Of a stretch of 64,000 nt of DNA, positions 24,441 through 31,968 are shown one piece after another. The DNA is from Streptomyces graminofaciens (GTDB lineage: Bacteria; Actinomycetota; Actinomycetes; Streptomycetales; Streptomycetaceae). The stretch spans positions 6,788,001 through 6,852,000 of the forward strand of contig NZ_AP018448.1 of NCBI RefSeq assembly GCF_030294945.1, read 5' to 3'. How positions within the stretch are numbered: the first letter of the stretch is position 1; the number at the start of each line of letters is the position of its first letter. Below the pieces are notes generated by a model. That model was not told the origin of the DNA. It ran no database searches and was given only the letters and a program-made list of their open reading frames with translations. A program made the position numbers and the translations under genes.

Positions 24441-24492
24441 AACAGCCCTGTGGGGCAGGAGCCTTGAGCGACTCCTGCCCCACAGGGCTGTT
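24441..24492. repeat. 21-bp perfect inverted repeat
   Basis: Arms at 24441-24461 and 24472-24492 are perfectly complementary (AACAGCCCTGTGG... with ...CCACAGGGCTGTT) and separated by 10 nt. It could terminate the minus-strand DUF5324 transcript, though it is 146 bp beyond that stop. Confidence 0.85.
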
Positions 24493-24634
24493 CACGACGG
24501 CCGTGTAATGACTGTTCGCGACGGCCGTTGCCATGGACTGTTCACGACGGCCGTTGCCATGGACTGTTCACGACGGCCGTAGCCATGGACTGTTCACGAC
24601 GGCCGTGCCGTGGACTTTTCACAACGGCCGTACG
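24491..24634. repeat. tandem repeat, about 26 bp, six units
   Basis: Each unit contains the palindrome ACGGCCGT, at 24497, 24521, 24547, 24573, 24599 and 24624, so spacing is 24, 26, 26, 26 and 25. The common sequence is GACTGTTCACGACGGCCGT with a variable GCCATG spacer. Units are contiguous, without spacers. Confidence 0.9.
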
Positions 24635-24637
24635 GGC

Positions 24638-25339
24638 CTACCGGCGCTTGTCGCGGTCCGCGGCCTCGTCCTCGGCCTGCTTGGCCTGGACCTCGGGGTC
24701 GAGGGCGGACTGGCCGCTGCCGTCCACGGAGCTCAGACGTGTGGACTCGGAGACCTCGGTGGCGGCGGGTGGTTCGACCAGCCAGTCGGGGTTGGCCTGC
24801 TTGTCCCACCACTTCCAGGCGGCGAAGACGGCGCCCGCCACGGCACCCACCACGGTCAGCCCCTTGAGAGCGCGGCCGGCCTTGTGTCGCCGCTCCTGCT
24901 TGCGCACGAGCCGTTCGATCTGCTTCGGCGTCACCTGCCCGCGCAGCGCGGCCACAGCCGCGATGGCACGCGCTGTGGCCTCCTCGCGCGCGGGACCGGC
25001 CGCGGCCACGGCCTGCTCGATGCGCGGACGGGAGTAGTCGGCGGCCTGGCGGGCAGCCTGGCGGGTACGGACGGCGGCCTCGTGGGCCGCGTGGTCGACC
25101 TTCGGCGGCACATGTGTACGGGCCTGTTCCAGGCGTGGCACGACATGGGCGTCGTACTGGACGCGTGCCTGTTCAGCGGCCTGCGACATCTTGGGGGCGA
25201 GCTTCACGCGTGCTTCGTGCGCGTAGAACGTGGCCTTCTCCTTGGCCGTGTCGGCGTAGGGCGCCACCACTTCCGCGGCGTGCAGCACGCTGTCCTTCGC
25301 CGAGCCGGTCGCGGCGCGCACGCTGTCGATGCGGGTCAC
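24638..25339 (-). CDS. DUF5324 family protein
   Basis: A 233-residue Ala-rich, largely helical protein of a Streptomyces family with no assigned role. The N-terminal half is amphipathic and probably coiled coil (residues 10-145, with repeated QAAEQARVQYDAHV-type helices). A hydrophobic segment near 165-185 (ALKGLTVVGAVAGAVFAAWKWW) may cross or touch the membrane. An acidic tail follows, rich in Glu and Asp. GTG 25339 has AGGAGGA upstream; ATG 25366 is a weaker alternative. A repeat array follows its stop codon directly. Confidence 0.8.
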   Translation of the reverse strand: MTRIDSVRAATGSAKDSVLHAAEVVAPYADTAKEKATFYAHEARVKLAPKMSQAAEQARVQYDAHVVPRLEQARTHVPPKVDHAAHEAAVRTRQAARQAADYSRPRIEQAVAAAGPAREEATARAIAAVAALRGQVTPKQIERLVRKQERRHKAGRALKGLTVVGAVAGAVFAAWKWWDKQANPDWLVEPPAATEVSESTRLSSVDGSGQSALDPEVQAKQAEDEAADRDKRR

Positions 25340-25701
25340 GGGATCCTCCTCCTCGGTGGCGTACATGATTCGACTTTCCACCCTTTTGGGGATCATGCCT
25401 CTCGGATTGCTCCGGGGCATGTGGGGGCGGGCATCCGGGTCAAGCGGTCCCACTCCGGTGGATCATCGAGCAAGAGCCGCTCAAGAGCCGTGCATGTGCA
25501 ATTGAGGATGAATAAGGGGCAACGGGAACTAGTCCACGACAGTGCCGACAATGCCACGGATCGCCGCGAAGCGCGCCGGTACGCGGGGGTAGCCGACCGG
25601 ATTTTCCACGCGCACGACGCACCCCGTGCGGGCGCCGGGCGACGTGGGGCGCCGTCCGTGCGAGGATCGGGGGAGTCACAGAGGACAACGGAAGGCAGAT
25701 C
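25340..25701 (+). promoter_or_regulatory. divergent promoter region, DUF5324 and ppiA
   Basis: A 362-bp gap without a gene, holding both promoters. No clear -35/-10 pair or repeat was identified beyond the strong ribosome sites of both genes. Confidence 0.35.
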
Positions 25702-26229
25702 GTGGCTGAGCAGCTTTACGCCACCTTGAAGACCAACCACGGCGACATCGAGGTGCGGCTGCTGCCGAACCACGCGCCCAAGACGGTCCAGAACTTCGTC
25801 GAGCTCGCCAAGGGCGAGCGTGAGTGGACCAACCCCGCGACCGGCCAGAAGTCCACGGACAGGCTTTACGACGGCACGGTCTTCCACCGGGTGATCAGTG
25901 GATTCATGATCCAGGGCGGTGACCCGCTGGGCAACGGCACCGGCGGCCCCGGCTACAAGTTCGAGGACGAGTTCCACCCGGAGCTCGCCTTCGACAAGCC
26001 GTACCTGCTGGCCATGGCCAACGCCGGCCCGGGCACCAACGGCTCGCAGTTCTTCATCACCGTCTCCCCGACGGCCTGGCTGACCCGCAAGCACACCATC
26101 TTCGGCGAGGTCACCGACGCGGCCAGCCAGAAGGTCGTGGACACCATCGCGACGATCCAGACCAACCCGCGCACCGACCGCCCGGTCAGCGACGTCGTCA
26201 TCGAGTCGGTCGTCGTCGAGACCCGCTGA
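25702..26229 (+). CDS. ppiA: cyclophilin-type peptidyl-prolyl cis-trans isomerase
   Basis: A 175-residue cytoplasmic cyclophilin that catalyses proline isomerisation. The core motifs are present: FHRVISGFMIQGGDPLGNGTGG (first 20 residues shown are diagnostic), MANAGPGTNGSQFFIT and LTRKHTIFGEV. The usual cyclosporin-pocket Trp lies in AWLTRKH. No signal peptide is present. GTG 25702 has GGAAGG upstream. Its place before the rhomboid gene and crgA is conserved in actinobacteria. Confidence 0.94.
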   Translation: MAEQLYATLKTNHGDIEVRLLPNHAPKTVQNFVELAKGEREWTNPATGQKSTDRLYDGTVFHRVISGFMIQGGDPLGNGTGGPGYKFEDEFHPELAFDKPYLLAMANAGPGTNGSQFFITVSPTAWLTRKHTIFGEVTDAASQKVVDTIATIQTNPRTDRPVSDVVIESVVVETR

Positions 26230-26510
26230 GGCGGAGCTCGCGAAGACCGGATCCGCGAGGACCGGACCCGAGAAGGCCGACCCGAGAAGGCCGACCCGCG
26301 AAGGCTCCAGCCGGGGCCGGACATGGGAAGGCCGGACGCACCAGGCTCGGCCCTTACGGGCCGAACCCGCGCGGGCCGCTGCCGAAAGGCCCCACAAGGT
26401 CCGCGGGGTCCCGAAGGGAACCAATCGCCCCGCTCATCCGTAAGGATGGGCGGGGCGACGCTTTCCACGCAGGGGATGGCGCGAGACCGCACGAGAGTGA
26501 GGGGACCTCG
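26230..26510. other. gap with AAGGCCGACCCG repeats and a hairpin
   Basis: Degenerate GAAGGCCGACCCG units occupy 26240-26330. A stem of 15 bp with one mismatch (TCGCCCCGCTCATCC with GGATGGGCGGGGCGA, loop GTAA) lies at 26425-26458, 53 bp before the rhomboid start. It could be a terminator of ppiA or a leader element. Confidence 0.55.
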
Positions 26511-27404
26511 ATGGACCAGGCGCCGAGCAGCTCGCAGGAGGCACACAGCCTGCCCACCTGCTACCGGCACCCGGACCGCGAGACCGGCGTGCGCTGCACC
26601 CGCTGCGAGCGCCCCATCTGCCCCGAGTGCATGGTGAGCGCCTCCGTGGGCTTCCAGTGCCCCGAATGCGTGCGCGACGGCTCGGGCACGGGGCACGCCC
26701 CGTCCGCCTCCGTGCCCCGCACCCTCGCGGGCGGCACGGTCGCCGCGGACCCCCGGCTCCTCACCAAGCTCCTGGTCGGCGCCAACCTCCTGGTCTTCCT
26801 GGTGCAGCTCTCGGTGGGCGACCGCTTCACCGAACGGTTCGAGCTCATCGGGCGGGCCTACATCCCGCAGCTGGGCACAGGGATCGAGGGCGTCGCCGAA
26901 GGGCAGTGGTACAGGCTGCTGACGTCGATGTTCCTGCACGGCAGCGTCACGCACATCCTGTTCAACATGCTCAGCCTGTGGTGGATCGGCGGCCCCCTGG
27001 AGGCGGCCCTCGGCCGTGCCCGCTATCTCACCCTCTACTTCGTCTCGGGCCTCGCGGGCAGCGCGCTCACCTATCTCATCGCCGAGCCGAACCAGCCCTC
27101 GCTCGGCGCCTCCGGCGCCATCTTCGGACTCTTCGGCGCGACGGGCGTACTGATGCGGCGCCTCAACCACGACATGCGCCCACTGATCATCCTGCTGGTG
27201 ATCAACCTGATCTTCACCTTCAGCCCGATGTTCAACATCTCCTGGGAGGCCCACGTCGGCGGCCTCGTCGGCGGTGTCGTGGTCGGCTACGCGATGGTCC
27301 ACGCACCGCGCAGACGCCGGGCGCTGATCCAGTACGGCGTGAGTGCTGTGGTATTGGCCGCCGTCGTCGTCATGACGCTGGTCAGGACGGCCCAGCTCAC
27401 CTGA
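26511..27404 (+). CDS. rhomboid-family intramembrane serine protease with N-terminal zinc ribbon
   Basis: A 297-residue polytopic membrane protein. Residues 17-55 hold Cys/His pairs (CYRHPDRETGVRCTRC and CPECM, then CPECV), a B-box-like zinc-binding segment. Six or seven transmembrane helices follow. The catalytic dyad is Ser in GASGAIFG (about residue 203) and His in AHVGGLVGG (about 249), and the HILFNM motif is present. Rhomboids cleave transmembrane substrates; the substrate here is unknown. ATG 26511 follows GAGGGG. It is convergent with crgA. Confidence 0.93.
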   Translation: MDQAPSSSQEAHSLPTCYRHPDRETGVRCTRCERPICPECMVSASVGFQCPECVRDGSGTGHAPSASVPRTLAGGTVAADPRLLTKLLVGANLLVFLVQLSVGDRFTERFELIGRAYIPQLGTGIEGVAEGQWYRLLTSMFLHGSVTHILFNMLSLWWIGGPLEAALGRARYLTLYFVSGLAGSALTYLIAEPNQPSLGASGAIFGLFGATGVLMRRLNHDMRPLIILLVINLIFTFSPMFNISWEAHVGGLVGGVVVGYAMVHAPRRRRALIQYGVSAVVLAAVVVMTLVRTAQLT

Positions 27405-27470
27405 GGCGACCGCCCAGCTCAGCTGAGGAAAACCCCTTGGCGGACCCCCTGTGAAGGCGTTCCCGCACTG

Positions 27471-27479
27471 TTGTCCACA
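27471..27479 (+). promoter_or_regulatory. DnaA box (TTGTCCACA)
   Basis: A perfect Streptomyces consensus match, the first of four in the convergent gap. Confidence 0.7.
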
Positions 27480-27619
27480 GACCGTGGCGGATCTTGTGCA
27501 TAGGGTGCGGGAACAGCTGTGCCCCCTGTCGATCACCCGCGTTTCCGCAGGTGGGACAGGGGGCGAACAGGTTTGCGGGGACTGGTAGGTCAGTCATACC
27601 GGCGTCAACGTCCGATGAG

Positions 27620-27628
27620 TTATCCACA
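27620..27628 (+). promoter_or_regulatory. DnaA box (TTATCCACA)
   Basis: A perfect R1-type box, oriented opposite to the boxes at 27662 and 27675. Confidence 0.7.
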
Positions 27629-27661
27629 GATCGTCGTTCGTTTTCGCTTTGTTTTCCCCAC

Positions 27662-27683
27662 TGTGGAAAACACCTGTGGATAA
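27662..27683 (-). promoter_or_regulatory. two minus-strand DnaA boxes
   Basis: TGTGGAAAA at 27662-27670 (one mismatch) and TGTGGATAA at 27675-27683 (perfect) lie 4 bp apart in the same direction, which suits cooperative DnaA binding. Confidence 0.65.
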
Positions 27684-27730
27684 CTCGGTGGATAGCTCTG
27701 GGGAGAGCTGGTCTCACCGGGCGGAGACTG

Positions 27731-27985
27731 CTACTTCCACTGTGTGGAGACGCCGAATCCCGCCGCGATGAAGCCGAAGCCGACCACGATGTTCCAGTTG
27801 CCCAACGCGTCGATCGGCAGCGAACCGTCCGTCACATAGAAGAGGACGATCCAGGCGAGACCGATCAGGAACATGGCCAGCATGACGGGGGCGACCCAGC
27901 CGCGGCTGTTCAGCTTGATAGCAGTGGCCTGCTTGGAGGGCGGCGGCGTGTAGTCGGCCTTCTTGCGGATACGTGACTTCGGCAC
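27731..27985 (-). CDS. crgA: cell division protein CrgA
   Basis: An 84-residue membrane protein, the actinobacterial coordinator of growth and septation that restrains FtsZ ring formation in Streptomyces. The basic N-terminus [16 protein letters not shown] is typical. Two transmembrane helices follow, near 30-52 and 62-80. GTG 27985 has AGGAG upstream. It is divergent from the DUF881 gene. Confidence 0.95.
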   Translation of the reverse strand: MPKSRIRKKADYTPPPSKQATAIKLNSRGWVAPVMLAMFLIGLAWIVLFYVTDGSLPIDALGNWNIVVGFGFIAAGFGVSTQWK

Positions 27986-28127
27986 GAGGGTCTCTCCTGT
28001 CGATGCGCTGCGTGGCCGCGCAGGGAACTGGGGCGGAGCTCCGGGGCAGCGTACAAGGGGACACTGTTGCTCCCCCGGGCGTCCGTTAGCGTAGTGCTTC
28101 CGTGGCGCCTAAGGAGATAAGGGTACG

Positions 28128-29006
28128 TTGAGCAATTCAACCGACTCCCCGGAGGCCGGTTCCGGCAGCTCTCCCGAGGCCGGTCCGGGCAGCTCCGCCG
28201 GACCGGGGTCCGGGCCCGCAGGCTCCGCCTCCCAGGCCGCCGACCTGGCCTCCCAAGCCGCCGCCCCCGCCTCCCGCGGCGGCTTCCGGCCGGTGCGCGT
28301 GCTCACCGTCGGCGTCTTCGCCCTCGCCGGGCTGATCTTCTTCACCAGCTTCGACACGGCCAAGGGCACCAACATCCGCACCGACGCCTCCCTGCTGAAG
28401 CTCTCCGACCTGATCCAGGAGCGCAGCCACAAGAACGGGCAGCTCGACGAGTCGAACGCGACACTCCGGGACAACGTCGAGGCCCTCGCCGAGCGGGACA
28501 ACGGCAGCACCGAGGCCGAGGACGCCCAGCTCAAGGCACTGGAGAAGAACGCCGGCACCCAGAGGCTCAAGGGCGACGCCATCACGGTCACCCTCAACGA
28601 CGCCCCGCCGGACGCCACCGCCAAACTCCCCGGCTACCCCGAGCCGCAGCCCGACTACCTCGTCATCCACCAGCAGGACCTGCAAGCCGTGGTGAACGCC
28701 CTGTGGCTGGGCGGCGCCGAGGGCATCAAGGTCATGGACCAGCGGCTGATCTCCACCAGCGCCGTCCGCTGCGTCGGCAACACCCTGATCCTCCAGGGCC
28801 GCGTCTACTCACCTCCGTACAAGATCCAGGCGGTCGGTGATCCGGAGAAGCTGCAGAAGGCGCTCGCCGAGTCCGAGGCGATCCAGAACTACATGCTGTA
28901 CGTGAAGGTCTACGGACTGGGCTGGAAAGTCACCGAGGACGGGCCGGTGACTCTTCCCGGCTACTCGGGCACAGTGGACCTGAAGTACGCGAAACCAGTG
29001 GAGTAG
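28128..29006 (+). CDS. DUF881 membrane protein
   Basis: A 292-residue protein of the YlxW/DUF881 type found beside crgA. Residues 1-55 are Ser/Ala/Gly-rich, and one transmembrane helix lies near 58-78 (VLTVGVFALAGLIFFTSF). A coiled coil follows (LSDLIQERSHKNGQLDESNATLRDNVEAL). The DUF881 fold runs to the end, with GYPEPQPDYLVIHQQDLQAVVNALWLGGAEGIKV. The family's role is unknown but it recurs with division genes. The start is TTG 28128, with AGGAGA at about 28110. Confidence 0.9.
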   Translation: MSNSTDSPEAGSGSSPEAGPGSSAGPGSGPAGSASQAADLASQAAAPASRGGFRPVRVLTVGVFALAGLIFFTSFDTAKGTNIRTDASLLKLSDLIQERSHKNGQLDESNATLRDNVEALAERDNGSTEAEDAQLKALEKNAGTQRLKGDAITVTLNDAPPDATAKLPGYPEPQPDYLVIHQQDLQAVVNALWLGGAEGIKVMDQRLISTSAVRCVGNTLILQGRVYSPPYKIQAVGDPEKLQKALAESEAIQNYMLYVKVYGLGWKVTEDGPVTLPGYSGTVDLKYAKPVE

Positions 29007-29026
29007 CAGCCACAGCCGGGGGCCCT

Positions 29027-29731
29027 GTGTCGGTGCGCGTGTTCGTCAGGACCGTCAGCGAGCTCTGCATCACCGTGGGCACCCTGATCGTGCTCTTCGT
29101 CGTCTACGTGCTGTTCTGGACCGGGGTGAAGGCCGACAGCGCCATGGACCACCAGATCGACCTGCTCCAGGACCAGTGGGCCAAGCGGCCCGTGAAACCG
29201 ACGACCGCGCCCGAGCCCTCGGCGGGTGCGAGCGCGAGCCCGGCACCGCCCGGGCCCTACGCGGACGCCGAGCCCTTCGCCGTCATGTACATCCCGCGCC
29301 TTGGTCTCACGTGGAACAAGCCCGTCCTCGAGGGCACGAAGACGAACACTCTGAAGAAAGGCATCGGCCACTACGCGAACACCGCCCAGCTAGGGCAGAA
29401 GGGGAACTTCGCGGTCGCCGGCCACCGGCGCACATACGGAGATCCCTTCAAAGATTTTCCCAAGCTGCGCCCCGGCGACGAGGTCGTCCTGACCGACGGC
29501 ACGAGCTGGTACACGTATGTCATCGACCGGGGGCCGTATCGGACATTGCCCACGGACGTCGAGGTCATCGACCCCGTGCCGCGGAAATCGGGGTACACGC
29601 GCGCGGGGCGTTATCTGACCCTGACGACGTGCGACCCGGAGTGGGGGCACAGCCATCGGCTCATCGTCTGGGGCCATCTTGATTCCACCCAGCCCGTGGA
29701 GGCAGGGAAACCGGAGGCTCTACGCCGTTAG
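29027..29731 (+). CDS. class E sortase
   Basis: A 234-residue membrane transpeptidase that anchors LAxTG-type proteins to the cell wall. A transmembrane helix lies near 12-33 and the catalytic domain covers about 85-215. Signature residues are His in VAGHRRTYGDPF and Cys in YLTLTTCDPEW, with the downstream Arg in HRLIVWG. GTG 29027 is the first of three sortases here; the DUF881 stop is 20 bp upstream. In S. coelicolor such enzymes anchor chaplins; the substrate here is not known. Confidence 0.92.
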   Translation: MSVRVFVRTVSELCITVGTLIVLFVVYVLFWTGVKADSAMDHQIDLLQDQWAKRPVKPTTAPEPSAGASASPAPPGPYADAEPFAVMYIPRLGLTWNKPVLEGTKTNTLKKGIGHYANTAQLGQKGNFAVAGHRRTYGDPFKDFPKLRPGDEVVLTDGTSWYTYVIDRGPYRTLPTDVEVIDPVPRKSGYTRAGRYLTLTTCDPEWGHSHRLIVWGHLDSTQPVEAGKPEALRR

Positions 29732-29785
29732 TCTGGTGAGGGCACGGCGTGCGTCCGGGGCCGGTGGTGTGAAGGAAGGGAAGGC

Positions 29786-29947
29786 ATGTACGGCTTCATC
29801 TGGCGACATCTGCCGGGTAACCCCTGGGTGAAGGCGTTGATTTCCGTCGTCCTGGTCCTGGCTGCCGTCTATGTCCTCTTCCAGTACGTCTTTCCCTGGG
29901 CCGAGCCTCTGCTGCCCTTCAACGATGTGACGGTGAACGACCAGTGA
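29786..29947 (+). CDS. small membrane protein, 53 aa
   Basis: The sequence MYGFIWRHLPGNPWVKALIS opens a 53-residue protein with one hydrophobic helix (residues 16-38). ATG 29786 follows GGAAGG, and the stop overlaps the pabA GTG by 4 bp. It is too short for many gene callers but has a good ribosome site, biased codon use and coupling to pabA. No function is known. Confidence 0.85.
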   Translation: MYGFIWRHLPGNPWVKALISVVLVLAAVYVLFQYVFPWAEPLLPFNDVTVNDQ

Positions 29948-30594
29948 GTGCCGCCCGACCCGCCCGGATCCTCGTCGTCGACAACTACGACAGCTTCGTC
30001 TTCAACCTCGTCCAGTACCTGTACCAGCTGGGTGCCGAGTGCGAGGTGCTGCGCAACGACGAGGTGGCGACCGCGCACGCCCAGGACGGCTTCGACGGCG
30101 TGCTCCTGTCCCCCGGCCCCGGCACCCCCGAGGAAGCCGGCGTCTGCATCGACATGGTCCGCCACTGCGCGGCCACCGGGGTCCCCGTCTTCGGCGTCTG
30201 CCTCGGCATGCAGTCCATGCAGGTCGCGTACGGCGGTGTCGTGGACCGCGCGCCCGAACTGCTGCACGGCAAGACCTCGTTGGTGGAACACGAGGGCAAG
30301 GGCGTCTTCGCCGGACTGCCCACCCCGTTCACCGCGACCCGCTACCACTCGCTGGCCGCCGAGCCGGCGACCGTGCCGGCCGAGCTGCAGGTCACGGCCC
30401 GTACCCACGACGGGATCATCATGGGCCTCAGACACCGTGAACTCCCCGTCGAGGGCGTGCAGTTCCACCCCGAGTCGGTGCTCACCGAGCACGGCCACCG
30501 CATGCTCGCCAACTGGCTGGTGGAGTGCGGGGACGCGGGGGCCGTGGCGAGGTCGACGGGGCTGGCCCCGGTGGTGGGCAGGGCCACGGCGTGA
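29944..30594 (+). CDS. pabA: anthranilate/aminodeoxychorismate synthase glutamine amidotransferase subunit
   Basis: A 216-residue class I amidotransferase that passes glutamine ammonia to a chorismate-binding partner, for tryptophan or folate. The nucleophile Cys lies in FGVCLGMQSM, the HxE pair in QFHPESVLTEHG, and the oxyanion motif in LSPGPGTPEEAG. The partner subunit is not in the window, so PabA and TrpG cannot be separated. The GTG at 29944 overlaps the small gene; the stop overlaps the next sortase. Confidence 0.9.
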   Translation: MSAARPARILVVDNYDSFVFNLVQYLYQLGAECEVLRNDEVATAHAQDGFDGVLLSPGPGTPEEAGVCIDMVRHCAATGVPVFGVCLGMQSMQVAYGGVVDRAPELLHGKTSLVEHEGKGVFAGLPTPFTATRYHSLAAEPATVPAELQVTARTHDGIIMGLRHRELPVEGVQFHPESVLTEHGHRMLANWLVECGDAGAVARSTGLAPVVGRATA

Positions 30595-31943
30595 CAGCGC
30601 TGCGCCCCGAGCGCGAGAGTGCCCCCTACGGCGGCGAGGCCGCGTACGGGGGCGTCGAGGCGTTCGAGGCGGAGGCCTTCCCGGCCCAGGAAACGGCCGA
30701 GCAGCAGGAGTGGTACGTCCCGCGGGCCCAGGCCCCGCAGTACACCACCCAGGAGCAGAGCGACTGGTACGCGGGCCGGCAGGCCCAGCAACCCCAACCC
30801 GGGCCCCAGCCACAGTCCCAGCCCCAGCCCCGGCCACAACGGCAGCAGCCGTACGCGGAGCCGTCGTACTCGGAACCGTCGTACCCGGAACCGTCGTACG
30901 AGCCGCGCCCCCAGCCCGCCGCCCCGTACGGCGAGGCGTACGACTACTTCGAGCCGGTGGCGCACGAGCATCCGCCGATCGACGAGGAGACCGTGGCGCT
31001 CCGCGTGGAGGAGGCCCGGCGTCTGGCCGCCTCGATGGGCGGGCCCGAGGACGAGTCGATACGAGGGGCCTCCGTGCCCGCCGGGATCGTCTCCGAGGGC
31101 CGTGCGGCCCGTCGTAAGGCCGCGAGGCGGCACGGACGGCATGGAGGCCCCGCGGGGGCCATGGGGGCCCACAGGGCCGCTCAGGGGCCCGAGAAGCCCT
31201 TGGTTGCGGCTGGAGAGGCGGCGGCGCCCCTCTCCCGGGTCGAGGCGCGCCGGGCGGCGCGGGCGCGCAAGCCCAGCGCGGGGGTGATCGCCAGCCGGGT
31301 GATCGGCGAGGTGTTCATCACCACCGGCGTACTGATGCTGCTGTTCGTGACGTACCAGCTCTGGTGGTCGAACATCCGGGCCCAGCAGCAGGCGGGCCGG
31401 GAGACGACGACGCTCCAGGAGGAGTGGGCGAGCGGGCAGCGCGCGCCCGGGGCGTTCGAGCCGGGGCAGGGCTTCGCCATCCTGCACATCCCGAAGCTGG
31501 ACGTGGTCACGCCGATCGCGGAGGGCATCAGCAAGTCGAAGGTGCTGGACCGCGGCATGGTCGGGCACTACGACCAGAACAGCATCAAGACGGCCATGCC
31601 CGGCGACAAGACGGGCAACTTCGGTATCGCGGGCCACCGCAACACACACGGCGAACCGTTCCGGTACATCAATCGCCTCACCAAGGGCGACCGCATCGTC
31701 GTCGAGACGCAGGACACGTACTACGTCTACGAGATGGCGTCGATCCTGCCGGTGACGCCGCCGTCGAACGTCAGTGTGCTCGATCCGGTGCCCCGGCAGT
31801 CGGGGTTCACTCAGCCGGGCCGCTACATCACTCTGACCACCTGCACGCCGGAGTTCACGAGCAAGTACCGCATGATCGTGTGGGGCAAGATGGTCGAGGA
31901 ACGGCCGCGCAGCAAGGGGAAGCCCGACGCGCTCGTCCAGTAG
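30591..31943 (+). CDS. class E sortase with long disordered N-terminus
   Basis: A 450-residue sortase. Residues 1-215 are Pro/Gln/Tyr-rich, with repeated EPSYSEPSYPEPSYE, and probably cytoplasmic. A transmembrane helix lies near 238-260 (VIGEVFITTGVLMLLFVTYQLWW). The catalytic domain follows, with His in IAGHRNTHGEPF, Cys in YITLTTCTPEF and Arg in YRMIVWGK. GTG 30591 overlaps the pabA stop by 4 bp. The long cytoplasmic tail is unusual for a sortase and could bind another protein. Confidence 0.9.
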   Translation: MTALRPERESAPYGGEAAYGGVEAFEAEAFPAQETAEQQEWYVPRAQAPQYTTQEQSDWYAGRQAQQPQPGPQPQSQPQPRPQRQQPYAEPSYSEPSYPEPSYEPRPQPAAPYGEAYDYFEPVAHEHPPIDEETVALRVEEARRLAASMGGPEDESIRGASVPAGIVSEGRAARRKAARRHGRHGGPAGAMGAHRAAQGPEKPLVAAGEAAAPLSRVEARRAARARKPSAGVIASRVIGEVFITTGVLMLLFVTYQLWWSNIRAQQQAGRETTTLQEEWASGQRAPGAFEPGQGFAILHIPKLDVVTPIAEGISKSKVLDRGMVGHYDQNSIKTAMPGDKTGNFGIAGHRNTHGEPFRYINRLTKGDRIVVETQDTYYVYEMASILPVTPPSNVSVLDPVPRQSGFTQPGRYITLTTCTPEFTSKYRMIVWGKMVEERPRSKGKPDALVQ

Positions 31944-31968
31944 GGGCTCGACCGAGGGCGGATGAACT

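Larger units (their letters stand above)
24150..24637. other. non-coding region with parS-like site, inverted repeat and tandem repeats
   Basis: A 488-bp stretch without a gene, between tRNA-Ala and the 3' end of the DUF5324 gene. From left to right it holds about 255 bp of ordinary sequence, a parS-like site, a 21-bp perfect inverted repeat, and a six-unit tandem repeat. AAACAGCCCTGTG also occurs as a direct repeat at 24417 and 24440. Confidence 0.7.
27405..27730. other. convergent intergenic region with a cluster of DnaA boxes
   Basis: Neither flanking gene starts here, so no promoter is needed. The gap contains TTGTCCACA at 27471-27479, TTATCCACA at 27620-27628, TTTTCCACA on the minus strand at 27662-27670 and TTATCCACA on the minus strand at 27675-27683. 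Two inverted repeats lie between: GTTCCCGCAC/GTGCGGGAAC (27459-27513) and CCCCCTGTC/GACAGGGGG (27522-27563). AT-richer bases lie at 27630-27660. Confidence 0.7.

Noticed and set aside
24491..24634. CRISPR array
   Set aside because: Units are contiguous with no unique spacers, and no cas gene is near.
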